From Actinomadura macrotermitis (GTDB taxonomy: Bacteria; Actinomycetota; Actinomycetes; Streptosporangiales; Streptosporangiaceae), in NCBI RefSeq assembly GCF_009604375.1, contig NZ_WEGH01000001.1, positions 2,170,001-2,234,000 on the forward strand: a stretch of 64,000 nt of DNA. Direction: 5' to 3'. The notes under the pieces were generated by a model. That model searched no databases. It had not been told where the DNA came from and saw nothing but the letters and a program-made list of their open reading frames with translations. The position numbers and the translations under genes were made by a program. This document shows, piece after piece, positions 17,419 to 25,329 of the stretch (within the stretch, counting starts at the first letter, position 1; the number at the start of each line of letters is the position of its first letter).

Positions 17419-18384
17419 TCAGCGGCCGTCCTCGTCGCCGGCGGGCCGGTCGAAGTCGACGTCGACGCGCTCGAAGCCCTTGTGCCGCTCGCTCTGCGCG
17501 TAGGCGGTGTAGGCGCGCCGGTCGCCGCGGGTGAGCTCCACGTCGTCGGTGAAGGGGGTGAGCAGGCTGCGCGGCCAGAGGCGGCGGTCGCGCACCACGT
17601 TGACCTCGGCGCACAGCACGACCGTCAGGGCGCCCAGGTAGATCCAGGTGAGCAGGCCGAGCACGATGCCGAAGAAGCCGTAGGTGGCGGTGGCGCTCTT
17701 CAGCATGTGCCCGAGCAGTGTCGTCCCGCCCCACTGCAGCACCTGCAGGACGAGCGCGGCGGCGATCGCGCCGGCCCGCACCTGCTTCAGCGAGAGCGGG
17801 TACGCCGTCAGCACCCGGAACGCGACGGCGAGCAGCAGCGCGTTCACCGCCACCGCCGCCGCCGTCGTGAGGAGCCAGAAGCCGTGCAGGTAGATCCCGG
17901 CGGCGGTGTTGGCGAGCAGGGCGGCCAGCCCGGCGGTGAGCAGCAGCAGGCTGCGCGCCCGCGACCGGAACGGGTTCGGCCGCACGTCGCGCGGCACGCC
18001 CCACATGCGGTTCAGCGCGTACTGCGCGGCCTGGACGACCCCGAGACCGCCGTGCAGGCTGAGCAGGACGCCGGCGACCAGCGCGAACAGGTTGCCGTGG
18101 AAGGAGTGCACGTTGCCGCCGAGCTGGTCGCCGACGATGGGGAACCGGGCGAGGGCCGAGTCGAGCACGCGGCGCTGCAACTGCGGGTCGCCCTCCAGCG
18201 CGTAACCGAGGCCGGTGACCAGCAGGAGCAGCATCGGGAACAGCGACAGGAACCCGTAGAAGGTGATCAGTGCCGTCAGGTAGGCGCCCTGGTCGTCGAA
18301 GAACTTGTAGCCGACGGCGAGCGGGAAGCCGAGCCAGGGGTGCCGCCGCTGGAAGGCGTCGACCCGATCGACGGCAGGTTTCAC
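17419..18384 (-). CDS. YihY/BrkB family membrane protein
   Basis: 321 aa with six hydrophobic segments, belonging to the YihY (formerly ribonuclease BN / BrkB) family. Conserved elements are YLTALITFYGFLSLFPMLLLL near residue 38, GNLFALVAGVLLSLHGGLG, and ATYGFFGIVLGLLTWIYLGALTVVLCAEVN near residue 220, followed by a charged cytoplasmic tail. Its activity is unknown; the old RNase assignment was an error. It is convergent with the sensor kinase and may be read alone. Confidence 0.88.
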   Translation of the reverse strand: MKPAVDRVDAFQRRHPWLGFPLAVGYKFFDDQGAYLTALITFYGFLSLFPMLLLLVTGLGYALEGDPQLQRRVLDSALARFPIVGDQLGGNVHSFHGNLFALVAGVLLSLHGGLGVVQAAQYALNRMWGVPRDVRPNPFRSRARSLLLLTAGLAALLANTAAGIYLHGFWLLTTAAAVAVNALLLAVAFRVLTAYPLSLKQVRAGAIAAALVLQVLQWGGTTLLGHMLKSATATYGFFGIVLGLLTWIYLGALTVVLCAEVNVVRDRRLWPRSLLTPFTDDVELTRGDRRAYTAYAQSERHKGFERVDVDFDRPAGDEDGR

Positions 18385-18412
18385 GCCCGCTCTCTACCCG
18401 GCCCGCCCCGTC

Positions 18413-18823
18413 TCATGCCCCGCGGACGATGGGGTCCAGGACCCGCTCGACGAGCGCGGTGTCGCAGTGCTCGACCACTTCGGTGACCTGGCCGCCGGCG
18501 ACGCGGAAGATGTAGCAGTACGTCTGGTCGTAGCGGTCGCCGCTCCTGGTGACGGCGTGGCCGCGGGCTTGGACGACGACGCGGTCGCCGTCGGCCAGGA
18601 TCAGGTCGGCCTCGCTGCGGTAGCCGCCCTCGAACTGCTCCATCAGCGGGCGGAGCAGCCCCTTCAGCGCGACGCTCTTGGGCCCCCACTCGCCCGACCA
18701 GGACCAGTTCCCCGGGAACACCCAGCGGAAGTCGTCGGACATCACGTCGCTGAGGGCGCGCGTGTTCCCCTTGGCCATCTCCGCGAAGACGCCCCGGATG
18801 AGTTCCTTGTTCTCGTTGCTCAT
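18413..18823 (-). CDS. Nuclear transport factor 2-like (SnoaL/ketosteroid-isomerase type) protein
   Basis: 136-aa single-domain cone fold: MSNENKELIRGVFAEMAKGNTRAL helix, DDFRWVFPGNWSWSGEW pocket strand, and C-terminal sheet GDRVVVQARGHAVTRSGDRYDQTYCYIFRVAGGQVTEVVEH, with the last elements split over several strands. Such proteins are small isomerases, hydrolases or non-catalytic binders, so no reaction can be named. It is divergent from a LysR regulator with a 70-bp gap, the usual layout for a LysR target gene. ATG at 18823. Confidence 0.82.
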   Translation of the reverse strand: MSNENKELIRGVFAEMAKGNTRALSDVMSDDFRWVFPGNWSWSGEWGPKSVALKGLLRPLMEQFEGGYRSEADLILADGDRVVVQARGHAVTRSGDRYDQTYCYIFRVAGGQVTEVVEHCDTALVERVLDPIVRGA

Positions 18824-18893
18824 GCGTCCAGGCTGACAGCCGGACAGCCATGCCACAAACGACTGTCTCGCATATCTGGTATCACTGTTGCGC

Positions 18894-19805
18894 ATGTCTG
18901 AGTTCACGGTCGCGGGCCTGCGCGTGGTCCGCGAGGCGGCCCGCCTCGGCTCGTTCTCCCTGGCGGCCGAGCGGCTCGGCTACACGCAGTCGGCCGTCTC
19001 CCGGCAGATCGCGCTGATGGAGCGGGCCGCCGGGCGGGCGCTGTTCGAGCGCCAGGCGCGCGGGGTGTGCCCGACCGACGCCGGGCGCGTGGTCGTCCGG
19101 CACGCCGAGGCGGTGCTCGGCGAGCTGCGGAGCGCCCGGCAGAACCTGGAGGACCTGGCGGCCCGGCCGCCCGGCCGGCTGCGCGCGGGCGCGTTCTCCA
19201 CCGCGATGGCGGCGCTGGTCCCCCGCGCGATCGCCGCGCTGGCCGCCCGGGAACCGCAGGTCCGGGTGCCGCTGCGCGAGGGGACGAGCCCGGGGTTGCT
19301 GAACGCCGTCGCCAAGGGACGCCTGGACGTGGCGGTGGTGGCCCCGCCGGACCGCCTGCCGGACGGCGTGGCGGCGATCCACCTGCTCGACGACCCGCTG
19401 CTCGTCGCGGTCGCGCCCGGCCACCCCCTGGCCGCCGCGGCGGCCGTCGCCCCCGGGGAGCTGGCGGGCGAGCGCTGGATCGCGGGCAGCGCCGACCCCG
19501 GGTCCACCCTGCTGGGCGCCTGGACGGGCTCGTCCTGGCGGCCGGAGGTCGCGTTCGTCGCCCGGGACTGGACGGCCAAGCTGGGGCTGGTCGCCGCCGG
19601 GCTCGGCGTCACGGTCGTCCCGGGCCTCGCGGTGCCGATGCTGCCCCCGGCGGTCGCGGCGGTGCGCATCGACCATCCCGCGGCGGTGCGGCCGACCGTC
19701 GCCGTGCACCGGCCGGACGCGCCGTGCCGCCCGGCGTTCGCCGAGGCGCTCCGCGACGCCGCGGCCGACCTGTCGGCCGAGCTCCGCCGCCGCCTGCGCG
19801 ACTAG
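18894..19805 (+). CDS. LysR-family transcriptional regulator
   Basis: 303 aa. The N-terminal winged helix-turn-helix spans about residues 4-63 (RLGSFSLAAERLGYTQSAVSRQIALMERAAG). The remainder is a periplasmic-binding-like effector domain with GRLDVAVVAPPD and a typical cleft sequence near LVAAGLGVTVVPG. It probably controls the divergent SnoaL-like gene at 18413. The 70-bp shared region contains ATAT-CTG-GTAT at about 18872, an imperfect T-N11-A-like palindrome. ATG at 18894 is preferred over TTG at 18888. Confidence 0.9.
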   Translation: MSEFTVAGLRVVREAARLGSFSLAAERLGYTQSAVSRQIALMERAAGRALFERQARGVCPTDAGRVVVRHAEAVLGELRSARQNLEDLAARPPGRLRAGAFSTAMAALVPRAIAALAAREPQVRVPLREGTSPGLLNAVAKGRLDVAVVAPPDRLPDGVAAIHLLDDPLLVAVAPGHPLAAAAAVAPGELAGERWIAGSADPGSTLLGAWTGSSWRPEVAFVARDWTAKLGLVAAGLGVTVVPGLAVPMLPPAVAAVRIDHPAAVRPTVAVHRPDAPCRPAFAEALRDAAADLSAELRRRLRD

Positions 19806-19868
19806 ACGTCGAGATCCGCTCCCCGGCTCCGACCACCTGGTGACACAGGCCCGACGCGAGGAGATCTC

Positions 19869-20627
19869 ATGGACTTCGGCCGGCACTGCACCGAGATCGT
19901 CGCCCAGACCGAGCGGCTCGTCCGCGACGTCGCGGGCGCGGACCTGCGCGCGCCCGTGCCGTCCTGCCCCGGCTGGACGCTCGGCGCCCTGCTGCGGCAC
20001 ATCGGCGGCGGGCACCGGTGGGCCGAGGAGGTCGTCCGCACCCGGGCGACCGCGTTCCTGCCGGACGACCGGGTCCGCAAGGTCGACGGCGACGACTCGG
20101 GCGAGGCGCCCGCCGCCTGGCTCGTCCAGGGCGCGGCGGGGCTCGCGGACGCCCTGCGCGCCGCCGGGCCGGACGCCGCGCTCTGGACGCCGTTCGACTA
20201 CGGGACGACCGCGTTCTGGGCGCGCCGGTTCGCCAACGAGACGCTCGTCCACCGCGCCGACGCGACGCTGGCGGCCGGCACGGGGTTCACCGTGGCCGCG
20301 GACGTCGCCGCCGACGCGATCGACGAGTGGATGGAGCTCGACGCGCTCCCGCAGCACTTCGACATCACGCCGCGCAAGCGCGGGCTCCTCGGGCCGGGCC
20401 GCACCCTCGCGTTCGAGGCGGCGGACGCGGACGCCGCCTGGTCCGTCGACCTCACCGGGGACGTCATCGCCTGGCGGCGCGGCGGGGCGCGCGCGGCCGT
20501 GACGGTGCGCGCGCCTCTGACGGACCTGCTGCTGGTCGTCTACCGCCGCCGCCCGCCGTCCGCCGCCGAGGTCACCGGCGACGCGGCCCTGCTGGACCTC
20601 TGGCTGGACCACGTCGCCTTCGGCTGA
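19869..20627 (+). CDS. Maleylpyruvate isomerase-family (mycothiol-dependent) protein
   Basis: 252 aa, DinB-like N-terminal four-helix bundle plus C-terminal domain, the actinobacterial TIGR03086-type layout. The family motifs SCPGWTLGALLRHIGGGHRWAEEVV (about 34-58) and FANETLVHRADA (about 119-130) contain the histidines expected to bind the metal. The name-giving enzyme uses mycothiol to isomerise maleylpyruvate, but most members have no known substrate. GGAG lies 6 nt before the ATG. It is convergent with the TPR gene. Confidence 0.82.
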   Translation: MDFGRHCTEIVAQTERLVRDVAGADLRAPVPSCPGWTLGALLRHIGGGHRWAEEVVRTRATAFLPDDRVRKVDGDDSGEAPAAWLVQGAAGLADALRAAGPDAALWTPFDYGTTAFWARRFANETLVHRADATLAAGTGFTVAADVAADAIDEWMELDALPQHFDITPRKRGLLGPGRTLAFEAADADAAWSVDLTGDVIAWRRGGARAAVTVRAPLTDLLLVVYRRRPPSAAEVTGDAALLDLWLDHVAFG

Positions 20628-20633
20628 GCGGCC

Positions 20634-20990
20634 TCAGGCCAGGTTCGCGGCCGTGACCGAGACCTCGCTGCCGGTGGAGGTCTCCGCGCCCATCGCGGCG
20701 GCCAGCCGGCGGTAGCGCCGGGCCTCGTCGGCGCGGTTCCGCCGCTCCAGGGTGCGGGCGAGCGCCTCGTAGGCCCAGCCGTTGCCCGGGTCGAGCTCGA
20801 CCAGGTCGCGCAGGACCCGCTCGGCGCGGCCGAGCTGGGCGCTGTGGAAGTAGGCGCGGCCGAGCAGCTCGACGGCCGCGCGGTTGCCCGGCTCGTCCGC
20901 CACGACCGGCGCCAGCAGCCGGGCGGCCCCGATGTAGTCGCGGGCGTCGAAGAACTGCGTGGCGCGCTGGAACTCCTCGTAGGTGGTCAT
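20634..20990 (-). CDS. Small tetratricopeptide-repeat protein
   Basis: 118 aa made almost entirely of helical repeats: FFDARDYIGAARLLAPVVADEPGN, AELLGRAYFHSAQLGRAERVLRDLVELDPGN and AYEALARTLERRNRADEARRYRRL, i.e. about three TPR units. No catalytic domain, so a protein-binding adaptor is likely. The ATG at 20990 has AAGGAAGGGG just upstream. It sits 52 bp after the ferritin-like gene on the same strand, so cotranscription is plausible. Confidence 0.75.
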   Translation of the reverse strand: MTTYEEFQRATQFFDARDYIGAARLLAPVVADEPGNRAAVELLGRAYFHSAQLGRAERVLRDLVELDPGNGWAYEALARTLERRNRADEARRYRRLAAAMGAETSTGSEVSVTAANLA

Positions 20991-21042
20991 GGCCCCTTCC
21001 TTGTCAGTGGCTTCACGCAACCGAACAGGAAGGGACCGGTTT

Positions 21043-22317
21043 TCATTCCTGCTCGTCCTGCCTGCGCTGCGCCGGGTCGGGGTGGCGGCCGTCGGTGCTC
21101 AGCCGGTAGTCGCTCCCGAACTGCGCGGTGTGCTGCTCCAGGACCTCGTCGCTCGGGACGTGGCCGGCGCCGTTGATCTGCTCCTGCATCCGCTCGAAGC
21201 GCTCGTGGGCCTCGCGGACGTAGCCGGTGCCGAGCGTGGTGAGGTCGATCTGGGTGGCCAGCAGGCCGCGGATGAACTGCTTGTTCGGCTCGAAGGTGAC
21301 CGGCTCGGGCAGCGCGGGCGCCAGGATGCTCTCGGGGTCGCGGCCGTCGTGCTCGCGCATCAGGTCGCAGGCGATGCGCAGGTGCTCCAGCTCCATGTTC
21401 AGGTGGAGCTCCCAGATCGCCTTGATCCGCGGGTCGGACTCGGTCTCCATGAACGAGTGGTACAGGTAGCACTCGTTGTACTCGTGGTTGACCAGCCGCT
21501 CCCACCACGTCTCGCCCGGGTCGACCAGCGACTCGTAGTGGGTGACGTGCTCCTCCTCGATCAGCCCGATCTCCTGGTAGAGGCGGCGGGCGATCGGCTC
21601 CATGTAGAGCGGGCCGACGTTCATGTAGAAGTTCATCGTCTGCTGCTCGGCCGACATGATCGTCAGGGCGTGCAGCTTGGAGACCGGCGCGGCCTTGGTC
21701 CTGTCGTAGGGCTCGCGCAGGTTGTCCACCGGGGCGCGGTGGTGCAGCGGGGTGGGCCGGCCCGGGATGATCTCGGTGAGCCCGTCGACGATCTTCTCGG
21801 CCTTGCGGTGCTCGATCATCTCGTACAGGTTGGCGTACCGGTACAGGTGGTCGAAGTCCTCCAGCACGCCGAACTCGTAGGCCTGCTTGAGGTAGGGGTC
21901 GGGCTCCATCCGCGCGACCCAGCCGGTGAGGTCCACCGCGACCTGCTCGTAGGCGATCGTGGTCTCCAGCACCGAGGACTGGCCCGGCAGCAGCCAGTTC
22001 ACCGCCTTCTGCTGCTGTTGCTCGATGTAGCGGACCTCGGCCAGCCGCCGTTTGACCTCCATGTCCGGACAGATCCGGTTGAAGTGGTGGCTGAACATGA
22101 TCGCTTCCACCTCGATGCCGTTCATCGTGATGATGCGGCAGCGGGTGTAGGGGTCGGCGCGGTCGGGATCGATCGGGTCGACGTTCAGCTCCTGCCAGTT
22201 GCGGACCTGCTTGTCCAGCGGGATGCCCTTGTGGTCGAGCGGGTTGAACGCCATGCCCTGGCCTCCGAAAGTCGGGAACGTCGGCAGGCCCTTACCCGCA
22301 CACGGCTTTTCAGTCAT
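21043..22317 (-). CDS. Large ferritin-like (predicted diiron) protein
   Basis: 424 aa, no signal or membrane segment. I do not recognise a named family. The protein is helix-rich with repeated acid/His metal-type motifs: MIEHRKAEKI near residue 180, IEEEHVTHYESL near 270, YNECYLYHSFMETE, and HLNMELEHLRIACDLM near 320. E-x-x-H pairs on successive helices are the mark of ferritin-like diiron sites, so a peroxide- or oxygen-handling role is inferred. The ATG at 22317 follows GGAGGGG. It is divergent from a hemerythrin gene, another non-heme diiron protein. The alternative is a structural helical-bundle protein without metal. Confidence 0.6.
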   Translation of the reverse strand: MTEKPCAGKGLPTFPTFGGQGMAFNPLDHKGIPLDKQVRNWQELNVDPIDPDRADPYTRCRIITMNGIEVEAIMFSHHFNRICPDMEVKRRLAEVRYIEQQQQKAVNWLLPGQSSVLETTIAYEQVAVDLTGWVARMEPDPYLKQAYEFGVLEDFDHLYRYANLYEMIEHRKAEKIVDGLTEIIPGRPTPLHHRAPVDNLREPYDRTKAAPVSKLHALTIMSAEQQTMNFYMNVGPLYMEPIARRLYQEIGLIEEEHVTHYESLVDPGETWWERLVNHEYNECYLYHSFMETESDPRIKAIWELHLNMELEHLRIACDLMREHDGRDPESILAPALPEPVTFEPNKQFIRGLLATQIDLTTLGTGYVREAHERFERMQEQINGAGHVPSDEVLEQHTAQFGSDYRLSTDGRHPDPAQRRQDEQE

Positions 22318-22432
22318 GACCCCTCCGGCCAATTCCTCGGAAACCCCATGCGGGGCATGCGGGCAGGCTGAGCGGGTAGGCGGCGGGCAGGGTCCGCATC
22401 GGTGCGGGCGCCGTCACACCATGAGGAGCGGC

Positions 22433-23002
22433 ATGTCCCAGACCGGCACCAGGACCGACACCGACGTGATCGATCTGCTGATCGCCCAGCACTCCCGGAT
22501 CCGGGACCTGTTCTCGGCCGTGCTGGACGGGCCGGCCGAGGGGCGCAAGCAGTCCTTCGAGGCGCTGGTGCGCCTGCTGGCGGTGCACGAGACGGCCGAG
22601 GAGGAGATCATCCACCCGATGGCGCGGCGCCGCCTGCCCGGCGGGGACGGCATCGTCGACGACCGGCTCGCCGAGGAGCGCGCCGCCAAGGAGCTGCTGG
22701 CGGAGCTGGACGGCATGGACCCCGGCGACCCCGGCTTCCTGCCCAAGGTCGACGCGCTGCGGCTGGCGGTGCTCACCCACGCCCGCGCCGAGGAGCGCTA
22801 CGAGTTCGCCCGGCTGGACGCCGAGTTCGGCCCGGCGCAGCGCCGCGCCCTGGCGGCGGCGGTGAAGGCGGCCGAGGCCACCGCCCCGACGCATCCGCAC
22901 CCGGGCACCGAGAGCGCCACCAAGAACATGCTCGTCGGGCCGATGGCCGCCATGGTCGACCGGGTGCGCGACATCCTGCGCGACAAGGGCGACGGCGGGT
23001 GA
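22433..23002 (+). CDS. Hemerythrin HHE domain protein
   Basis: 189 aa. The N-terminal four-helix hemerythrin domain has the metal-binding pattern LIAQHSRIRDLF (His near 20), VHETAEEEIIHPMARR (His and Glu near 60), and LTHARAEERYEFARLD (His and Glu near 120). The C-terminal 50 residues are basic and hydrophilic. It could sense or store oxygen, or protect against peroxide or nitric oxide. AGGAG directly precedes the ATG at 22433; an in-frame ATG at 22421 is a weaker choice. It is divergent from the ferritin-like gene. Confidence 0.88.
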   Translation: MSQTGTRTDTDVIDLLIAQHSRIRDLFSAVLDGPAEGRKQSFEALVRLLAVHETAEEEIIHPMARRRLPGGDGIVDDRLAEERAAKELLAELDGMDPGDPGFLPKVDALRLAVLTHARAEERYEFARLDAEFGPAQRRALAAAVKAAEATAPTHPHPGTESATKNMLVGPMAAMVDRVRDILRDKGDGG

Positions 23003-23022
23003 CCCGCGCGGCCCGCGGGGCC

Positions 23023-23046
23023 GTGTAAGGGATCTTCAGGCGGGCA
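23023..23046 (+). promoter_or_regulatory. Sigma-B-like promoter before the DUF1622 gene
   Basis: GTGT, exactly 15 bases, then GGGCA: close to the GTTT-N15-GGGTA pattern of general-stress sigma factors in actinobacteria. It lies 10 bp before the ATG at 23057, implying a leaderless or nearly leaderless transcript. Confidence 0.4.
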
Positions 23047-23056
23047 GGGTCCGGCC

Positions 23057-23431
23057 ATGGACGAACTGCTGGGTGAGGCGTGGCTGCAGCAGACGGTCGA
23101 CCTGCTGGTGCGGTTCGTGGAGCTCGCCGGGGCGATCGTCATCTTCACGGGGGCGGTCGTCGCCTTCGTCCGGTTCCTGGTCGCCGCGGTGCGCACCCGG
23201 CGGGCCGAGAGCTTCGTCCCGGTCCGGCTGAACCTCGGCCGGTTCCTCGCGCTCGGGCTGGAGTTCCAGCTGGCGTCCGACATCCTGCGGACCGCGATCG
23301 CCCCGACGCTGCGCGAGATCGGCGAGCTGGCCGCGATCGCGGCCATCCGGACCGCGCTGAACTACTTCCTCGGCCGGGAGATCAAGGAGGAGCGGGCGGA
23401 GCTGGCCCGGTCCGGAGACCCGCTGCGATGA
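23057..23431 (+). CDS. DUF1622 membrane protein
   Basis: 124 aa. A transmembrane helix spans about residues 18-42, followed by the family core FVPVRLNLGRFLALGLEFQLASDILRTAIAP and a second hydrophobic stretch IGELAAIAAIRTALNYFLGREI. This matches DUF1622, a family of small membrane proteins of unknown function common in bacteria with stress clusters. It overlaps the next gene by 4 bp (ATGA), so the two are translated together. Confidence 0.87.
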   Translation: MDELLGEAWLQQTVDLLVRFVELAGAIVIFTGAVVAFVRFLVAAVRTRRAESFVPVRLNLGRFLALGLEFQLASDILRTAIAPTLREIGELAAIAAIRTALNYFLGREIKEERAELARSGDPLR

Positions 23432-23670
23432 CCCTGCTCGTGCAGTACGCGGTGCTGTGCTGCGTGGCGGCGGGGCTGGTCACCGGGGCGGTCGCACTGG
23501 TGATCGCCCGGGACGGGCGGGCGGCGCTGCGGATCGCGCTGGACTTCTGGCTCGCCGCCGGGCTGCTGCGGCTCGGCGCGGCGGCCGGCGGGGAGCCGCT
23601 GCTCGCCACGGCGGCGATCATGGCCGTCCGGCAGCTGGTCGCGTGGTCGCTGCGCCGCCCGGCGCGGTGA
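23428..23670 (+). CDS. Small membrane protein coupled to DUF1622
   Basis: 80 aa, two or three hydrophobic helices (LVQYAVLCCVAAGLVTGAVALVIA and IALDFWLAAGLLRLGAAAGG). No known domain recognised. The ATG at 23428 overlaps the DUF1622 stop, indicating coupled translation and probably a heteromeric membrane complex. The reading frame has the codon bias of its neighbours, which supports it as a real gene despite its size. Confidence 0.75.
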   Translation: MTLLVQYAVLCCVAAGLVTGAVALVIARDGRAALRIALDFWLAAGLLRLGAAAGGEPLLATAAIMAVRQLVAWSLRRPAR

Positions 23671-23682
23671 GCCGGGCGGCGC
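23652..23682 (+). terminator. Hairpin over the stop codon of the small membrane gene
   Basis: A perfect 12-bp stem (GCGCCGCCCGGC with GCCGGGCGGCGC) with a 7-nt loop that contains the TGA stop. The right arm belongs to a 17-bp direct repeat (23661-23677 and 23678-23694). Confidence 0.55.
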
Positions 23683-23708
23683 GGTGAGCCGGGCGGCGCG
23701 GCGCCGGG

Positions 23709-23906
23709 TCAGCCGCCCTGGTTCAGCAGGCGTTCGCGTTCCTGCTCCAGGACGTCGATCTGCGCCTGGAGCTCCCCGCGGGCGTTGAGGTCCTGGCCCG
23801 CGTCGCCGTAGTCCTGCGGCTCGTCGGGCGGCGGGGTCAGCTCGTTGCGCAGCCGCGCCAGGTCCTCGTCGATCTCGGCCAGCCGTGCCTTGTTGTCATC
23901 GTTCAT
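23709..23906 (-). CDS. Small coiled-coil hypothetical protein
   Basis: 65 aa, highly charged, with heptad-like helices at each end (ARLAEIDEDLARLRNEL and LQAQIDVLEQERERLLNQ) joined by a Pro-rich turn. Acidic and soluble, no signal. It probably forms a helical hairpin. The gene is separated from the oxidoreductase gene (stop to its right at 23949) by 42 bp and could be the last gene of that transcript. Function unknown. Confidence 0.65.
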   Translation of the reverse strand: MNDDNKARLAEIDEDLARLRNELTPPPDEPQDYGDAGQDLNARGELQAQIDVLEQERERLLNQGG

Positions 23907-23948
23907 GGTTCGACACTGCCCCTCACCCGGCGGCGTATGCGCCGGCGG

Positions 23949-24881
23949 TCAGATACGGATCACGGTCTTGCCGCGGGCCCCGCCCGCGCGGTTGCGGGCG
24001 AGGGCGGCGGGCGCCTCCTCCAGCGGCACCTGCGCCTCCACGCGCACCCGCAGCCGGTCCTCCTCGATCAGGGCGGTCACCTCCTCCAGCAGCGCGGCGC
24101 CCGGCTCGCTCACCAGGTTGACGCCGCGGATCTGGTGCGCCTCCAGCACGTGCAGGCTGGCCGCGCGCCGGCTGCTCAGGTACGTCCCGCCGGGACCGAG
24201 CAGGCGCGCGGTGCGCTGCGCGGCGTCGGCGTCGCCGGCGAAGTCCAGCACGATGTCGACGCCGCCGTGCACCCGCTCCACCAGGTCGCCGGCGGTGTAC
24301 TCGACGGTCTCGGCGGCGCCGAGCCGGCGCAGCTCCCCGGCCATGTCCGGCCCGGCCGTGGCGATCACCTTGGCGCCGCGCGCGGCGGCGAGCTGGGTCG
24401 CGGCCTGGCCGACACCGCCGGTCGCGCCGACGATGAGCACGGTGCGCCCGGCGTCGACCCCGGCCGCGCGGACCGCGTTCAGCGCGGCCATCGCCACCGT
24501 CGGCACCGCGGCGGCCTGGCTGTAGATCAGTGCGGCGGGCAGCGGGGCGACCGGGCCGTCCGCGGCGACGACGGCGTACTCGGCGTAGCTGCCGATGCCG
24601 CGGGAGACGGCGGAGAAGCACCCGTACACCGGCTCGCCGACGCGCAGCCGGGTCGCGCCCGGCCCGGCCTGCTCGACGACCCCGGCGCCGTCGGCGCCGA
24701 GGACGAGCGGGAACGAGGCCGGCGCGGTGTCGCGCAGCGCCCCTTCGGCGATCTGCCAGTCGGCCGGGTTCAGCCCGGCCGCGAACAGCCGGACCAGCAG
24801 CTCCCCCGGCCCCGGGACGGGCCGCGGCACGGTCATGGGCCGCGGCACGGCCCCGTAGGCGGACACGGCGACGGCGCGCAT
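23949..24881 (-). CDS. Zinc-independent MDR oxidoreductase, quinone-oxidoreductase-like
   Basis: 310-aa medium-chain dehydrogenase/reductase. An N-terminal GroES-like domain (PGELLVRLFAAGLNPADWQI) is followed by a Rossmann domain with VLIVGATGGVGQAATQLAAARGAKVIATA near residue 150. The zinc-binding cysteines of alcohol dehydrogenases are missing, so it groups with NADPH:quinone reductases. It probably reduces quinones or enones with NADPH. A sigma-B-like promoter lies 58 bp upstream, fitting a stress role. ATG at 24881. Confidence 0.88.
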   Translation of the reverse strand: MRAVAVSAYGAVPRPMTVPRPVPGPGELLVRLFAAGLNPADWQIAEGALRDTAPASFPLVLGADGAGVVEQAGPGATRLRVGEPVYGCFSAVSRGIGSYAEYAVVAADGPVAPLPAALIYSQAAAVPTVAMAALNAVRAAGVDAGRTVLIVGATGGVGQAATQLAAARGAKVIATAGPDMAGELRRLGAAETVEYTAGDLVERVHGGVDIVLDFAGDADAAQRTARLLGPGGTYLSSRRAASLHVLEAHQIRGVNLVSEPGAALLEEVTALIEEDRLRVRVEAQVPLEEAPAALARNRAGGARGKTVIRI

Positions 24882-24938
24882 GTGGACCCCCGGTTCCCCC
24901 GTGCCAAGGCTGGTGACGTGGCTGCTCGGGCAGGGATC

Positions 24939-24962
24939 TACCCGGCCCGTCCCTGCTCACAC
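24939..24962 (-). promoter_or_regulatory. Sigma-B-like promoter before the MDR oxidoreductase gene
   Basis: On the minus strand GTGT, 15 bases, GGGTA. The box pattern and spacing are the same as upstream of the DUF1622 gene. The site overlaps an inverted repeat (GCAGGGA with TCCCTGC) that could bind a regulator. Confidence 0.45.
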
Positions 24963-25019
24963 GGCATGATCGCCTCTCCGCCGGGAACAGGGCGGATGAG
25001 AGGTTAGGGAGGTATGACC

Positions 25020-25298
25020 ATGAGTGAGCCCCGTTCCGACGAGGAGCGCCGTGACGCCGAGGGCCGTTACGAGGAGGAGCTCGGCGACGACGAGCAGGTC
25101 TGGGAGATCGAGGAGGCCGAGAAGTACGTGGAGGACCCGCCGGACAACCTGATCATCAGGGAGCCCAAGGACGGTCCGATCGGCATCGCCGAGTACATGC
25201 GGGCCGAGACCCGCACCGGCGACCCCGCCCCGGACGACCGGCCGGCCGAGGAGGACGCGGTGACCGTGCGCGAACGCGGTGAGCGCCGGCTCGACTGA
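25020..25298 (+). CDS. Small acidic hypothetical protein, possibly DUF5709-like
   Basis: 92 aa, strongly acidic and without hydrophobic segments (EELGDDEQVWEIEEAEKYVEDPP...). The C-terminal DDRPAEEDAVTVRE recalls the actinobacterial DUF5709 family, but I am not sure. The ATG at 25020 is chosen over ATG 25014 because GGGAGG at 25007-25012 is then 7 nt away. It is divergent from the stress-type oxidoreductase and stands alone before the penicillin-binding protein gene. Probably intrinsically disordered. Confidence 0.65.
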   Translation: MSEPRSDEERRDAEGRYEEELGDDEQVWEIEEAEKYVEDPPDNLIIREPKDGPIGIAEYMRAETRTGDPAPDDRPAEEDAVTVRERGERRLD

Positions 25299-25329
25299 CC
25301 CGTGGCGGGGCCCGTGATGGGGACCCGCG

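Noticed and set aside
23661..23694. 17-bp direct repeat as a CRISPR or iteron start
   Set aside because: Only two adjacent copies without spacers, inside a terminator hairpin.
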